A stretch of 64,000 nt of DNA from Rhodospirillum sp. Its GTDB lineage: Bacteria > Pseudomonadota > Alphaproteobacteria > Dongiales > Dongiaceae. The stretch covers positions 62,001 through 126,000 of the forward strand of contig PNKY01000013.1 of NCBI GenBank assembly GCA_013822765.1, in the 5' to 3' direction. Shown here piece by piece: positions 51,579 through 60,944 of the stretch. Below the pieces are notes generated by a model. The model ran no database searches and was not told the origin of the DNA. It was given only the letters and a program-made list of their open reading frames with translations. The stretch's first letter is position 1, and the number at the start of each line of letters is the position of its first letter. The translations under genes and the position numbers were made by a program.

Positions 51579-53933
51579 TTGGACTCCGATGAAGCCGCGC
51601 GGGCTGGGCATCCGTCCTTAAGGCGTAATTGTGTACGTCGGAGGCGGTATCTAGGATCGAGGCCAGGATCGGCGGAGGTCCAAATTACGTCGAAGTCGCG
51701 ATCAAGATCCGTCCTTGTGGTGGCAATCATCCTAGGCGCCTCGCTTGTGAGTGGCTGCGAGCAGACGCGCCGTACCAGCTTCTCCGTTCCCACTCCTCCT
51801 GCGCCAGCAAGTATTTCGGGCCAATCTCAAGAGGCTGGTCCCTTGCTGCCGCAGAGAACAACATCGGATGTGCCAGATAGCTCGGGTCTCACAGCCCCCG
51901 AAATCTATCTTGGCAGTTCTCCACCGCTGGTCGCGTCGGCAGGTGATGGGATCGTCGATGTCGGTTCTGAAGAAGTGACGATGAACTTTGCCAACGCGGA
52001 TGTGCGCGAAGTCTTGAACGAAGTCCTGGGTAATGCCTTGGGCCTGAGCTTTATCATCGATCCACGCGTTCAAGGCACGATCACGCTTCGTACGGCCCGC
52101 CCGTTGAAGCGAAGCGTCGCGCTCGGCGTGATGGAAGACGTGTTGGCGATGAACGGTGCTGCTCTCGTGCGGGAGGGCGATATCTACAAGGTCGTCCCGA
52201 TCGCCGAAGCAGTAACGTCGCCTCCCATTCTGCGCCAAGGTGCACCACCGATTCCGATGGAGCGGGGATTTGGCCTGTATGTGTTTCCACTACGCTTCGC
52301 TTCGGCGGCCGCCTTGATCGAGACGCTGCTGCCGTTGGCGCCACCAGGCGGCATCTTGCGCGTCGATGCCGAGAGGAATCTTTTTATCTTGGCGGCGACG
52401 GCGTCCCAGGCGGATGACTTCGGCCAGCTGTTGGCCTTGTTCGACGTGGACTGGATGAGGGACAAGTCCTTTGGACTGTTTCCTCTGGCCAATGCCAGTG
52501 CCGAGAATGTGCTGGCGGAGTTGCGCGCGATCTTTGGCGAGCAGGGAAAAGAAGAGGGGGCGGGCTTAATCGAATTCCTGCCCATCCAGAGGCTCAATGC
52601 CATCCTCGTCATTACGTCGGAAGAATCGTATCTCGCAAAGGTACGGGTCTGGGTCTCGCGGCTTGACCGTGGAATAGAGGGCGACCGCCGCCAGCTCTAC
52701 GTCTACTTCGTCCAGAACGGGCGCGCCAAGGACTTGGCAGATGTCGTTGGCAAGGCGCTCTCCGCCGAAGTCGTGCGGACGGCCGAAGCCCAGCCGCAGC
52801 AAAGACCGTTCTCGAGTGAAATGCAGGAGCAAACGGCCCTTCCAGGAGAACCGCCGCTGGCACCGACCCAAGACGGGCAGGAAGGAGCAGCGATCGCTTC
52901 CGGCGATGATGCTCAAGCCCCGATGCGCGAGCCCTTGTCGATGACGGGCGAAGAGGCAATCGGCCCGGAGATCGGCATCAGCGGCGCCGAACCGGCGACC
53001 CGGCAGGCCGCTTTTCGCATCGTCGCCGACACGCGCAACAATGCCCTTCTGATCCACGCGACGGCCGAGGAGTTCGAGCTGGTCAAGGCAGCACTGGAAA
53101 GATTGGATATCGTGCCTCTCCAGGTATCGATCGAGGCGACGATTGCCGAAGTCACGCTCAATGACGCCCTGAAGTACGGATTGGAATGGTTCTTCGACGT
53201 GGGCAATCATACGGTCACATTCAATACCACCAACATCAAGACCAGCAATCCACGACCAAACTTCATCTTCACGCAATTGCCCGGGCTTTCCTGGCTGTTC
53301 GCGACCAGCGATGTCAGAGTGGTCTTGAACGCGCTGACGGCGATCACCGACGTCAACGTGATATCGTCGCCTACATTGCTTGTTCTGGACAACGAGCCGG
53401 CCCGGCTCCAGGTCGGCGATCAGGTGCCGATCGCCGTCCGATCCGCCCAGTCGCTGACGGATGTGGATGCTCCCATCGTGAACGAGATCGAGTATCGCGA
53501 CACGGGTGTCATCCTAGATATCATCCCGCGGGTCAATTCCAGCGGATTGGTGGTCCTGGACATCATTCAGGAAGTGAGCGACGTCGGAGCCACGTCCTCC
53601 GCTGCCGGAACGACAGTGACTGAAGGTATTACGCCCACCATTTCACAACGGCGAATAGCCAGTACGGTGGCTGTCAACAGCGGCGAAACAATCGCACTGG
53701 GTGGCCTCATTCGCGATACCAACACCGAAACAGTCACGGGCGTGCCGGTGCTCTCGGACATTCCAATCCTCGGAAACCTTTTCAAGACGACAACCGACAT
53801 AAAGCGGCGAACCGAGCTTCTGATCCTGCTGACCCCACGAGTCGTCCGCGACAGCGGCGATGCGCGGTCCGTAACGGACGAGCTGCGCCGACGCATGCGC
53901 GCGCTCGAGGCTCTGCCGCCTCTGATTCAATGA
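51579..53933 (+). CDS. gspD: Type II secretion system secretin GspD
   Basis: The 784-residue frame has a lipoprotein signal (SVLVVAIILGASLVSGC, lipobox Cys). N-terminal ring domains follow (VDVGSEEVTMNFANADVREVLNEVL onward), and the secretin core carries IVADTRNNALLIHA and VGDQVPIAVRSAQ. It forms the outer-membrane channel. The annotated TTG 51579 has no ribosome site and puts about 45 residues ahead of the hydrophobic stretch. An in-frame ATT at 51684 has GGAGG five bases upstream and gives MTSKSRSRS before the hydrophobic core, a proper lipoprotein leader. The end overlaps gspK by ATGA. Confidence 0.9.
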   Translation: MDSDEAARAGHPSLRRNCVRRRRYLGSRPGSAEVQITSKSRSRSVLVVAIILGASLVSGCEQTRRTSFSVPTPPAPASISGQSQEAGPLLPQRTTSDVPDSSGLTAPEIYLGSSPPLVASAGDGIVDVGSEEVTMNFANADVREVLNEVLGNALGLSFIIDPRVQGTITLRTARPLKRSVALGVMEDVLAMNGAALVREGDIYKVVPIAEAVTSPPILRQGAPPIPMERGFGLYVFPLRFASAAALIETLLPLAPPGGILRVDAERNLFILAATASQADDFGQLLALFDVDWMRDKSFGLFPLANASAENVLAELRAIFGEQGKEEGAGLIEFLPIQRLNAILVITSEESYLAKVRVWVSRLDRGIEGDRRQLYVYFVQNGRAKDLADVVGKALSAEVVRTAEAQPQQRPFSSEMQEQTALPGEPPLAPTQDGQEGAAIASGDDAQAPMREPLSMTGEEAIGPEIGISGAEPATRQAAFRIVADTRNNALLIHATAEEFELVKAALERLDIVPLQVSIEATIAEVTLNDALKYGLEWFFDVGNHTVTFNTTNIKTSNPRPNFIFTQLPGLSWLFATSDVRVVLNALTAITDVNVISSPTLLVLDNEPARLQVGDQVPIAVRSAQSLTDVDAPIVNEIEYRDTGVILDIIPRVNSSGLVVLDIIQEVSDVGATSSAAGTTVTEGITPTISQRRIASTVAVNSGETIALGGLIRDTNTETVTGVPVLSDIPILGNLFKTTTDIKRRTELLILLTPRVVRDSGDARSVTDELRRRMRALEALPPLIQ
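51674..51686 (+). promoter_or_regulatory. Ribosome site and candidate AUU start codon of gspD
   Basis: GGAGG at 51674-51678 is five bases before ATT 51684-51686, in frame with gspD. The leader made from this start has a basic N-terminus and a lipobox. AUU is a rare start known from infC. No ATG, GTG or TTG in frame gives as good a leader. Confidence 0.5.
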
Positions 53934-54820
53934 TCGATCCAGCGTCGCCCATACGGGGCGTTCGTCCTCGGCTCCCCGGGAGGGGGCGGGCTTTTGCCTT
54001 GCTGCTGGCGCTGTGGGGCTTGATCCTGATCGGGTTGGTGGCCGCCAGTTTCCAGCGTGAAACGCGGGTCGGAACGGCGCTTGCCCGCAACGCGGTGGAG
54101 AATGCCAAGGCCGAAGCGTTGGCCGACGCCGGCGTTCAGCGCGCGATCTTGGCCCTGCTCGATCCCGATCCCAGAACGACATGGCTATGCGATGGAAGGA
54201 GCTATCGCTTTGACCTTGGCGAGGGCACGGTCACGCTTTGGATACAGGACGAAGGCGGCAAGATCGATCTCAATCATGCGCCGCCTCCCGTGCTGATGGC
54301 GCTGTTCCAGGGGATCGGCGTAGATTCCGTCGGCGCGCGCAAGCTGGCAGACACCATCCTGGACTATGCCGATCGCGATAGCGATCGCAGGCCGGTCGGC
54401 GCCGAAGATCCCGATTACGCGGCGGCCGGCCTGAAGGATGGAGCAAAGGATGCGCCCTTTGATCGCAAGGAGGAACTCCTGAGGGTTCTCGGCATGACCA
54501 AGACCGTTTATGGAGCAATTTCTTCCGATGTGACCGTTTATTCCGGCAGGAGCGATATCAATCTCTCGACGGCGCCCGAGCTTGTGCTGCGAACGATTCC
54601 GGGCCTCACGGTCCGCCAGCGCGATCAGATCATGATGGCACGGTCGAGTGGTGCGCCATCGCAGCGGGCTCGCATCGAAACGGTCACGGTCTTGGCCGAC
54701 GCTACCACTGCCGGTGGCGGGCGTTTCATCCGAGAAGCCGTCGCGCGGCTGAGCGGGGAACCCGGAAAGCCGTTCCAGATCCTCAGCTGGCGGCACACTT
54801 GGCAGGACAAGTCACGCTAG
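53930..54820 (+). CDS. gspK: Type II secretion system minor pseudopilin GspK
   Basis: The 296-residue protein has a pseudopilin-like start (GRAFALLLALWGLILIGLVAASFQRE) in which the usual Phe-Thr-Leu is replaced, as is common in GspK. It has the large helical insert (VETVTVLADAT / IDLNHAPPPVLMALFQGIG) typical of the family. GspK caps the pseudopilus tip. It starts by an ATGA overlap with gspD. Its TAG stop shares CTAG with the stop of the convergent gspJ. Confidence 0.85.
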   Translation: MIDPASPIRGVRPRLPGRGRAFALLLALWGLILIGLVAASFQRETRVGTALARNAVENAKAEALADAGVQRAILALLDPDPRTTWLCDGRSYRFDLGEGTVTLWIQDEGGKIDLNHAPPPVLMALFQGIGVDSVGARKLADTILDYADRDSDRRPVGAEDPDYAAAGLKDGAKDAPFDRKEELLRVLGMTKTVYGAISSDVTVYSGRSDINLSTAPELVLRTIPGLTVRQRDQIMMARSSGAPSQRARIETVTVLADATTAGGGRFIREAVARLSGEPGKPFQILSWRHTWQDKSR

Positions 54821-55494
54821 TTGGATGCCTGAACGAGACGAATGATCAGATCCGGCCAACGTCGCGTATCACCCTGCGGGAAGGTGACGCGGAGGCGGAC
54901 GAGCGACGGCAGGCTGTGTCCGCCGGACCATTCGTCCGACCATCCGGGCAGGCTGTTGCCATCGGGCGCGCCATAGTAGGCGATCTCGACTGCTGCGACA
55001 TCCTCGATGAGTCTCGCCGCGGTTTCCGCTCCTGCGGGACTTGCGATCGCCGAGGGTGGACGAACCGGGCGCCAGGTCAGATCGAGATGCGACCGCTCCT
55101 TCGCATCCACCTTGTTCAGGACGAACACAAGATCATCGTTCACCTCGTCTTGGCGAACAGGAGATGCGATGAATGTCACTCCGTCAGGCTGACCCGTAAA
55201 CGCGGCGACCGGCTTGAGCGGCGCTATTGATGTCGGCCTCGCCTGAGCGATCTGCCTTCGAAGTAGTGTCTGTATCAGCTCGATCCGCGTGCTGCCCTCG
55301 GTGCGCTGGCCCGCGGCCTCCCAAGCGCGCACGCCGAAGCGCAAGCCGCCGAACAGCAAAATCGAAATGAGAGTCATCAAGGTCAGCCCGACCAGCAGCT
55401 CGACAAGCGTGAACCCTTGCGCTCGGAGAGGCCTTGGCTGCTTGTCCGACAGAATGGACGGCGGCGACGGCGATCGGATTGCTATCGAGGTCAT
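54817..55494 (-). CDS. gspJ: Type II secretion system minor pseudopilin GspJ
   Basis: The 225-residue protein has a prepilin motif GFTLVELLVGLTLMTLISILLF after a leader, then a beta-rich domain (TFIASPVRQDEVNDDLVFVL). This is GspJ, the partner of GspI and GspK at the pseudopilus tip. It lies on the opposite strand to gspD-K. The start is set at ATG 55494 (MTSIAIRSPS); the longer frame to 55539 would nearly touch the gspO start. The ribosome site is weak. Confidence 0.85.
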   Translation of the reverse strand: MTSIAIRSPSPPSILSDKQPRPLRAQGFTLVELLVGLTLMTLISILLFGGLRFGVRAWEAAGQRTEGSTRIELIQTLLRRQIAQARPTSIAPLKPVAAFTGQPDGVTFIASPVRQDEVNDDLVFVLNKVDAKERSHLDLTWRPVRPPSAIASPAGAETAARLIEDVAAVEIAYYGAPDGNSLPGWSDEWSGGHSLPSLVRLRVTFPQGDTRRWPDLIIRLVQASN

Positions 55495-55544
55495 CGACCG
55501 AATGGTTATGTCAAGGACGGGTCGCTTGCAAGCTACCATCCTGC

Positions 55545-56309
55545 ATGACTTGGTCGCTGCCCATCAGCCTGTTCCTGCTCCTGAGCGCGCCCTTTGTCGG
55601 CAGCTTCCTCGATCTTGTGGCCGAGCGATGGCCGAAGGGAGAGTCTTTTGTGCAGGGACGGTCTCGCTGCGAACACTGCGGCCGTGTTCTCGCGTGGAGC
55701 GACCTCATTCCGATCGTGAGCTGGACGATCGCGCGCGGCGAGTGCCGTTACTGCAACGCCCGGATTTCGATCTGGCATCCCGTCGTCGAACTGTCCGCCC
55801 TTGGCATCGCAGCCTGGTCGCTTGTCGTGTTCTGGGAGCCGCTATCGTGGATCAGCACTCTATTCGGCTGGACCTTGCTGGCATTGGCTCTCATCGACCT
55901 GCGGTCGTTCTGGCTGCCAATTGCACTGACATGGGTGCTGGGCCTCGCAGGGCTGACGGCAGGTTGGGTGCTCACGCCGCTGGGTGTGCTCGACCGCCTG
56001 ATGGGTACGGCCGCGGGCTATGCAGTCCTCGCCGCGGCGGCCTGGATTTATCGTCGTTGCAGAGGGCGGGAAGGGCTGGGTTCGGGAGATTTCTGGTTGT
56101 TCGGTGCGATCGGCGCATGGGTGGGATGGCAAGGGCTGGGAACCGTGCTGCTGTACGCCGGACTCTCGGGATTGCTGCTCGCATTGATACGGTCTCGGGG
56201 CGGACGATCGATCCGCCTGGAAACACGCCTTCCCTTCGGGCCGTGCCTGTGCGCGGGGGCTTGGCTGGTCTGGCTTTACGGCCCGCTCTACACAGCCTCG
56301 GCAAATTGA
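55545..56309 (+). CDS. gspO: Prepilin peptidase / N-methyltransferase GspO
   Basis: The 254-residue inner-membrane protein has the N-terminal zinc site (Cys42, Cys45, Cys67, Cys70) and several membrane helices. The two catalytic aspartates are Asp118 in LIDLRSF and Asp182 in GSGD (179-182). It cleaves the leaders of GspG, H, I, J and K and methylates the new N-terminus. ATG 55545 starts just upstream of the PISLFLLLSAPFVGSFL domain, 50 bases from the divergent gspJ start. It completes the secretion gene set. Confidence 0.93.
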   Translation: MTWSLPISLFLLLSAPFVGSFLDLVAERWPKGESFVQGRSRCEHCGRVLAWSDLIPIVSWTIARGECRYCNARISIWHPVVELSALGIAAWSLVVFWEPLSWISTLFGWTLLALALIDLRSFWLPIALTWVLGLAGLTAGWVLTPLGVLDRLMGTAAGYAVLAAAAWIYRRCRGREGLGSGDFWLFGAIGAWVGWQGLGTVLLYAGLSGLLLALIRSRGGRSIRLETRLPFGPCLCAGAWLVWLYGPLYTASAN

Positions 56310-56446
56310 CCTTACGTGCTAGAGAGCGCACAGGCCGCTCCGCCGAAGGGGTATGCCGGCTCGTCTTTGGTTGGCGTTCGCACGCGTAAATCCAAGGAAT
56401 AGAATGGTTTGGATACTTGCAACCGTCCGTAATTGATGGTGTTCCA

Positions 56447-58267
56447 ATGTGCGGAATCATCGGAATCGTCGGCACGTCCAACGTGGTCGACAAAGTCGTT
56501 GATGGACTGAAGCGCCTTGAGTACCGCGGGTACGATTCCGCTGGCGTAGCCACGCTCTCGGAGGGACGCATCCAGCGACGCCGCGCAGAGGGCAAGATCG
56601 AGAACCTCGAAATTCTGCTCCGGCAATCCCCACTGCATGGCTCGACGAGCATCGGCCATACGCGCTGGGCCACGCATGGCCGCCCCAGCGAAAGCAACGC
56701 TCACCCCCACGCTACCGACAAAGTGGCAGTCGTGCATAACGGCATCATCGAGAATTTTCGGGAATTGCGTGCGGAGCTGTCCGCTGCTGGTCATGTCTTC
56801 AGCAGCGATACCGATACCGAGACCATCGCACACCTGTTGACCGGGCTCTTGGCGGCGGGCAACCGCCCCGAAGAGGCCTTGACGCAAGCCATGGCTCGCC
56901 TCCAGGGCGCATTCTCGCTCGGGATCGTGTTTGCCGACCGGCCGGGCCTAATGGCGGGGGCCCGGCGCGGGTCGCCTCTCGCCGTGGGTTATGGCGATGG
57001 CGAGATGTTCCTGGGATCCGATGCGATGGCCATCGCACCGTATACCAGCCGCATCAGCTACCTGGAAGAAGATGACTGGGTGATGATGACATGCGATAGC
57101 GCAACGATTTACAGCCATGGGCGCCGCGTGGTCCGGACGGTGCGGCACGCCGCTTCGTCCGATATTCCGAACGGCAAGGGGCAGTATCGTCATTTCATGA
57201 TGAAGGAGATTGCCGAGCAGCCGACGGTGATCGGCGATACTCTGCGATCCCTCATCAATCCATTGACGCGCAGGATCAAGCTGCCGACTCTGCCCGTCGA
57301 CCTGGCGAATCTGTCGCGCCTCACGATCGTGGGCTGCGGTACGGCTTTCTACGCTGGCTTTGTTGCAAAGTATTGGCTCGAGCAAACTGCGCGATTACCG
57401 GTCGAGTTGGACATCGCCTCCGAGTTCCGCTATCGCGCCGCACCACTCGAGCCAGACGGTGCAACGATGGCCATCTCGCAGTCGGGTGAGACTGCGGATA
57501 CCTTGGCCGCGCTGCGGTATGCGAAGGGACAGGGACACAAGACGCTCGCAATTCTCAACGTAATCGCAAGCACAATCGGCCGCGAAGCGGATTCCGTCCT
57601 TCATACGCTGGCTGGACCCGAAATCGGTGTCGCGTCGACCAAGGCTTTTACGACGCAGCTCGCCGTTCTTGCAGTGCTCAGCATTGCGGCAGCCCGAGCT
57701 CGCGGCGCGATCGACGCGACGAAAGAGGAGCACCTGATCAACGCCCTGCTTGAGGTGCCGGCGCTCATGACCCGATTACTGGAGCACGACGCGAGGCTCA
57801 AGTCGATTGCTCTAAAGGTGGCCAACTCTCGTGACGTGCTATTCCTTGGTCGCGGCACGTCCTATCCGATCGCATTGGAAGGAGCGCTCAAATTGAAGGA
57901 GATCTCTTACATCCACGCCGAAGGGTATGCGGCAGGGGAGATGAAGCATGGTCCGATCGCCTTGATCGACGACGGCGTTCCGGTAATCGTGGTGGCGCCC
58001 AGCGATTCCTTGTTCGACAAGACCGCTTCAAATCTCCAAGAGGTGCGGGCGCGCGGCGGACAAGTGATCTTCCTGTCCGATGCCGAGGGAATCCGGAAAC
58101 TCGGTGCAGAGGCCAGCGCGGTTGTAGAGCTGCCGGCGGTCGATCCCTTCGTGGCGCCGATTCTGTATGCGGTGCCCGTGCAACTGCTGGCCTATCACGC
58201 TGCGGTGGCAAAGGGAACTGACGTCGACAAGCCGCGCAATCTTGCCAAGAGCGTAACTGTAGAGTGA
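56447..58267 (+). CDS. glmS: Glutamine-fructose-6-phosphate aminotransferase (isomerising)
   Basis: The 606-residue enzyme starts MCGIIGI, with Cys2 as the catalytic nucleophile of the N-terminal glutaminase domain. This fixes ATG 56447 as the start. The glutaminase motifs HTRWATHG and HNGIIEN follow, then two SIS domains with SQSGETADT and GRGTSYPIALEGALKLKEISYIHAE. It makes glucosamine-6-phosphate for cell wall and polysaccharide precursors. It heads a polysaccharide-related region, so this may be a second, dedicated copy; a housekeeping copy elsewhere is not shown here. Confidence 0.96.
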   Translation: MCGIIGIVGTSNVVDKVVDGLKRLEYRGYDSAGVATLSEGRIQRRRAEGKIENLEILLRQSPLHGSTSIGHTRWATHGRPSESNAHPHATDKVAVVHNGIIENFRELRAELSAAGHVFSSDTDTETIAHLLTGLLAAGNRPEEALTQAMARLQGAFSLGIVFADRPGLMAGARRGSPLAVGYGDGEMFLGSDAMAIAPYTSRISYLEEDDWVMMTCDSATIYSHGRRVVRTVRHAASSDIPNGKGQYRHFMMKEIAEQPTVIGDTLRSLINPLTRRIKLPTLPVDLANLSRLTIVGCGTAFYAGFVAKYWLEQTARLPVELDIASEFRYRAAPLEPDGATMAISQSGETADTLAALRYAKGQGHKTLAILNVIASTIGREADSVLHTLAGPEIGVASTKAFTTQLAVLAVLSIAAARARGAIDATKEEHLINALLEVPALMTRLLEHDARLKSIALKVANSRDVLFLGRGTSYPIALEGALKLKEISYIHAEGYAAGEMKHGPIALIDDGVPVIVVAPSDSLFDKTASNLQEVRARGGQVIFLSDAEGIRKLGAEASAVVELPAVDPFVAPILYAVPVQLLAYHAAVAKGTDVDKPRNLAKSVTVE

Positions 58268-58445
58268 CCTCAGTTCATTTGCCTCACCGAGAACCGGTCA
58301 TGTCCGCCGGCGGAGTCCAGTAGTACTTTTGGGGTATGAGTAGCTCCGCGGCTTTGTTGTTACGCCTTCAAGGCAACTTGGCGTCGAGAGGTCGCCGTGA
58401 ACTAGCATTGGATTCCACGCAGGCTGAGAAGCGCAAGTCACTGAT

Positions 58446-59324
58446 ATGACACAGAGAGAGCTGAAGCCGCCGATCATCCTGATCGGCAATCATCGATCAG
58501 GGACGACCCTGACCCAGGAGTTGTTCGGCCTGCATCCGGATGTCGCCACTTGGTACGAGCCGAGAACCTTATGGCGGTATGCGGATCCCGGCCGCGATGA
58601 CGACGAATCCGACGAGGGCGACGCCACCGATCACGTCGTGGGCTATATCCGCGATCGCTTTCTTCGGTATCAAACGCGACATGGTGGCCGACGGATCATG
58701 GAGAAGACCCCGTCGAACGTGCTTCGGGTACCGTTCGTCTATCGAACCTTTCCGGATGCCACGTTTCTGTACATCACAAGAAATCCATTCTCGTGCATCA
58801 GCTCGAATGAGCTCAAATGGCACAAGCCAAAGACGTGGGGTGGTCTGCGTCGTTCGCTTTCCGACGCGCCGACCTCTCAACTGCACTACTACGCGAGCGA
58901 CTTCGTCCGGCATATGGTGATCAGAAGGGTCTTGAGGAAGAAGTATCTGGCGGTCTGGGGGCCGCGATATAGAGGGATCGATCAGGATCTGAAAGAATAC
59001 GGCATGCTGCGGGTCCTGGCGCGTCAATGGGCGAAATGCAATCGGAAGGCCCGCGAAGACCTGGGCAGGCTCCGGAATGGTCGCGTACTCTCATTCCGCT
59101 ACGAAGACTTGATCCAGGATCCACCGTCCACCCTACGGCGCATCTACGATCATTGCGGGCTAAGGTGCGATGACAGCATCATCCAGACCGCCAAGGGACT
59201 GGTTGATCCCGGTCGCCAGCAAAAGTGGTTGCGCTTCGACCGCGAAGAGTTGAGGGCGATCATGCCGGAGATCCGGGCTGAAATGGATTTCTACGGCTAC
59301 GAGGTTCCCCAGTCCCTTCAGTGA
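58446..59324 (+). CDS. PAPS-dependent sulfotransferase family protein
   Basis: The 292-residue protein has the sulfotransferase 5'-phosphate-binding loop GNHRSGTT (residues 14-21) and a later 3'-phosphate region with ITRNPFSCISS. The C-terminal helices (LSFRYEDLIQDP) fit the family. It is cytoplasmic and would transfer sulfate from PAPS to a sugar or other acceptor. Its place next to glycan-assembly genes suggests sulfation of the polysaccharide precursor. The acceptor is unknown. Confidence 0.82.
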   Translation: MTQRELKPPIILIGNHRSGTTLTQELFGLHPDVATWYEPRTLWRYADPGRDDDESDEGDATDHVVGYIRDRFLRYQTRHGGRRIMEKTPSNVLRVPFVYRTFPDATFLYITRNPFSCISSNELKWHKPKTWGGLRRSLSDAPTSQLHYYASDFVRHMVIRRVLRKKYLAVWGPRYRGIDQDLKEYGMLRVLARQWAKCNRKAREDLGRLRNGRVLSFRYEDLIQDPPSTLRRIYDHCGLRCDDSIIQTAKGLVDPGRQQKWLRFDREELRAIMPEIRAEMDFYGYEVPQSLQ

Positions 59325-59441
59325 AAGACGGCTGCCGACTGTCGCAACACAGGACGCAAGAGAGAGTCGAGTGCGCGCACCCTGCAGATCGATGACGCTT
59401 TCAGCGGAACGCCAGACTGCACCACGTGCGGGCGGTGAGGG

Positions 59442-60941
59442 GTGAGTGACGTTCCGCGCGGTTTGGCACGGCGCAGCATCGTCGGGATGATCTGGATTGG
59501 CTCGTCCATGGGCGCTCTTGCCCTGGCACAGTTCGCTGCACTCCTGATCCTGGCCCGACTGCTATCGACCAACGACTTCGGCCTCTATGCGGCAGCGTTG
59601 GTCATCATCAAGTTCTCGACGATATTCGAGGGATTGGGCGTTGCGCCGGCGATCGTGCAGCGACCGAACCTCGAGGAGCGGCATCTGCGCGTCGGCTTTA
59701 CCTTGTCGCTGTTCTTGGGGTTGGCGGTGGCCGCATCCGTGTGGACGATGGCGCCGCTCATCGCGCACTTTATGCGGCTTGCTGACCTGACCCCGATTCT
59801 GCGGGCTGGTTGTGCCATCTTTCTGTGCCAGGGACTTTCCATGGTGGCACAGGCGTCGGCGCAGCGCGTGCTTCGCTTCCGGTGGTTGGCAATGGTGGAT
59901 GCAGCGGCCTTCGCAATCGGCTTTGCCGGGGTCGGCCTTGTCCTGGCATGGCTTGGCTTTGGCGCATGGGCGCTCATATGTGGGCTCGTCGCCCAGCAGG
60001 CCCTGCGTACACTCGCCCTGGTGGTCGGACAGCCGCACCCCCGGAGGCTGTTGCTGGAGCGTCGGACGATCGGCGAGCTGCTGTACTTCGGCGGCGGGTT
60101 CACCCTTGCTCGCGTCTTCAACTATTTCGCAAGCCAGGCGGACAAGCTGGTCGCGGGACGCTGGCTAGGGGCCGAGGGGTTGGGTGTCTATGCGCTCGCA
60201 TCGCAACTTATGACGACCCCCGCCACCTTGTTTGGTCAGATTCTCGACCGCGTCCTCTTTCCGACAATGGCTTTGGTCCAGCAAGAGCCCGCGCGGCTGG
60301 CGCGCGCTTACCGCAGTGGCACGGCGGCATGCGCGCTGGTCGTTCTGCCCACCAGCCTGGTGGTAACGACCATAGCGCCGGAACTCGTCCATGTCGTTCT
60401 GGGGCCACGGTGGGCCGGAGCCGTAGCGCCGCTTCAGTTACTGGCGCTTGGCATGCTGTTTCGTGCCAGCACCAAGCTCAGCGACTCCGGGGTGCGTGCG
60501 ACCGGCGCGGTGTATGAAAGAGCCTGGCGGCAGGCCGTGTTCGGCATTGCCGTCGTGGCCGGATCGTTGGCAGGACTGCCGTGGGGCGTGACCGGCGTCG
60601 CGGTCGGGGCTGTTGCTGCCCTGTTCAGCAACTTCCTCCTTATGACGCAGTTGAGCCTTCGCCTCACCGGATTGCGCTTGTCGGAATTCGCTGCGGCACA
60701 CCTGCCTGGCCTCGCGCTCTCAGCCGTGATCGGCGTGAGCGTCTGGTTCCTGGCGGATCGGCTGCGCGCGCTCGAAGTATCGCCGCTCGTCCTGCTGATC
60801 GAGGTCGCACTATTCGCGATCGCCGAGAGCATACTGCTGTGCTGGCTCATGCCGTCGCTGTTCCTGGGGCGAGACGGACGGTCAGTCATGCGCGTGCTCG
60901 GAACACTGCGGCCAAACTGGTTCCAGCGGCGTCACGGGTGA
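59442..60941 (+). CDS. Wzx-like polysaccharide flippase / MOP-family transporter
   Basis: The 499-residue protein is highly hydrophobic with about 12-14 membrane helices, for example in IGSSMGALALAQFAALLILARLLS and LRAGCAIFLCQGLSMVAQASAQ. This matches PST/Wzx-type flippases that move lipid-linked sugar repeats across the inner membrane. The start GTG 59442 is a best guess as the ribosome site is poorly spaced. It converges with the glycosyltransferase gene, whose end lies four bases beyond its stop. Confidence 0.83.
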   Translation: MSDVPRGLARRSIVGMIWIGSSMGALALAQFAALLILARLLSTNDFGLYAAALVIIKFSTIFEGLGVAPAIVQRPNLEERHLRVGFTLSLFLGLAVAASVWTMAPLIAHFMRLADLTPILRAGCAIFLCQGLSMVAQASAQRVLRFRWLAMVDAAAFAIGFAGVGLVLAWLGFGAWALICGLVAQQALRTLALVVGQPHPRRLLLERRTIGELLYFGGGFTLARVFNYFASQADKLVAGRWLGAEGLGVYALASQLMTTPATLFGQILDRVLFPTMALVQQEPARLARAYRSGTAACALVVLPTSLVVTTIAPELVHVVLGPRWAGAVAPLQLLALGMLFRASTKLSDSGVRATGAVYERAWRQAVFGIAVVAGSLAGLPWGVTGVAVGAVAALFSNFLLMTQLSLRLTGLRLSEFAAAHLPGLALSAVIGVSVWFLADRLRALEVSPLVLLIEVALFAIAESILLCWLMPSLFLGRDGRSVMRVLGTLRPNWFQRRHG

Positions 60942-60944
60942 CAA

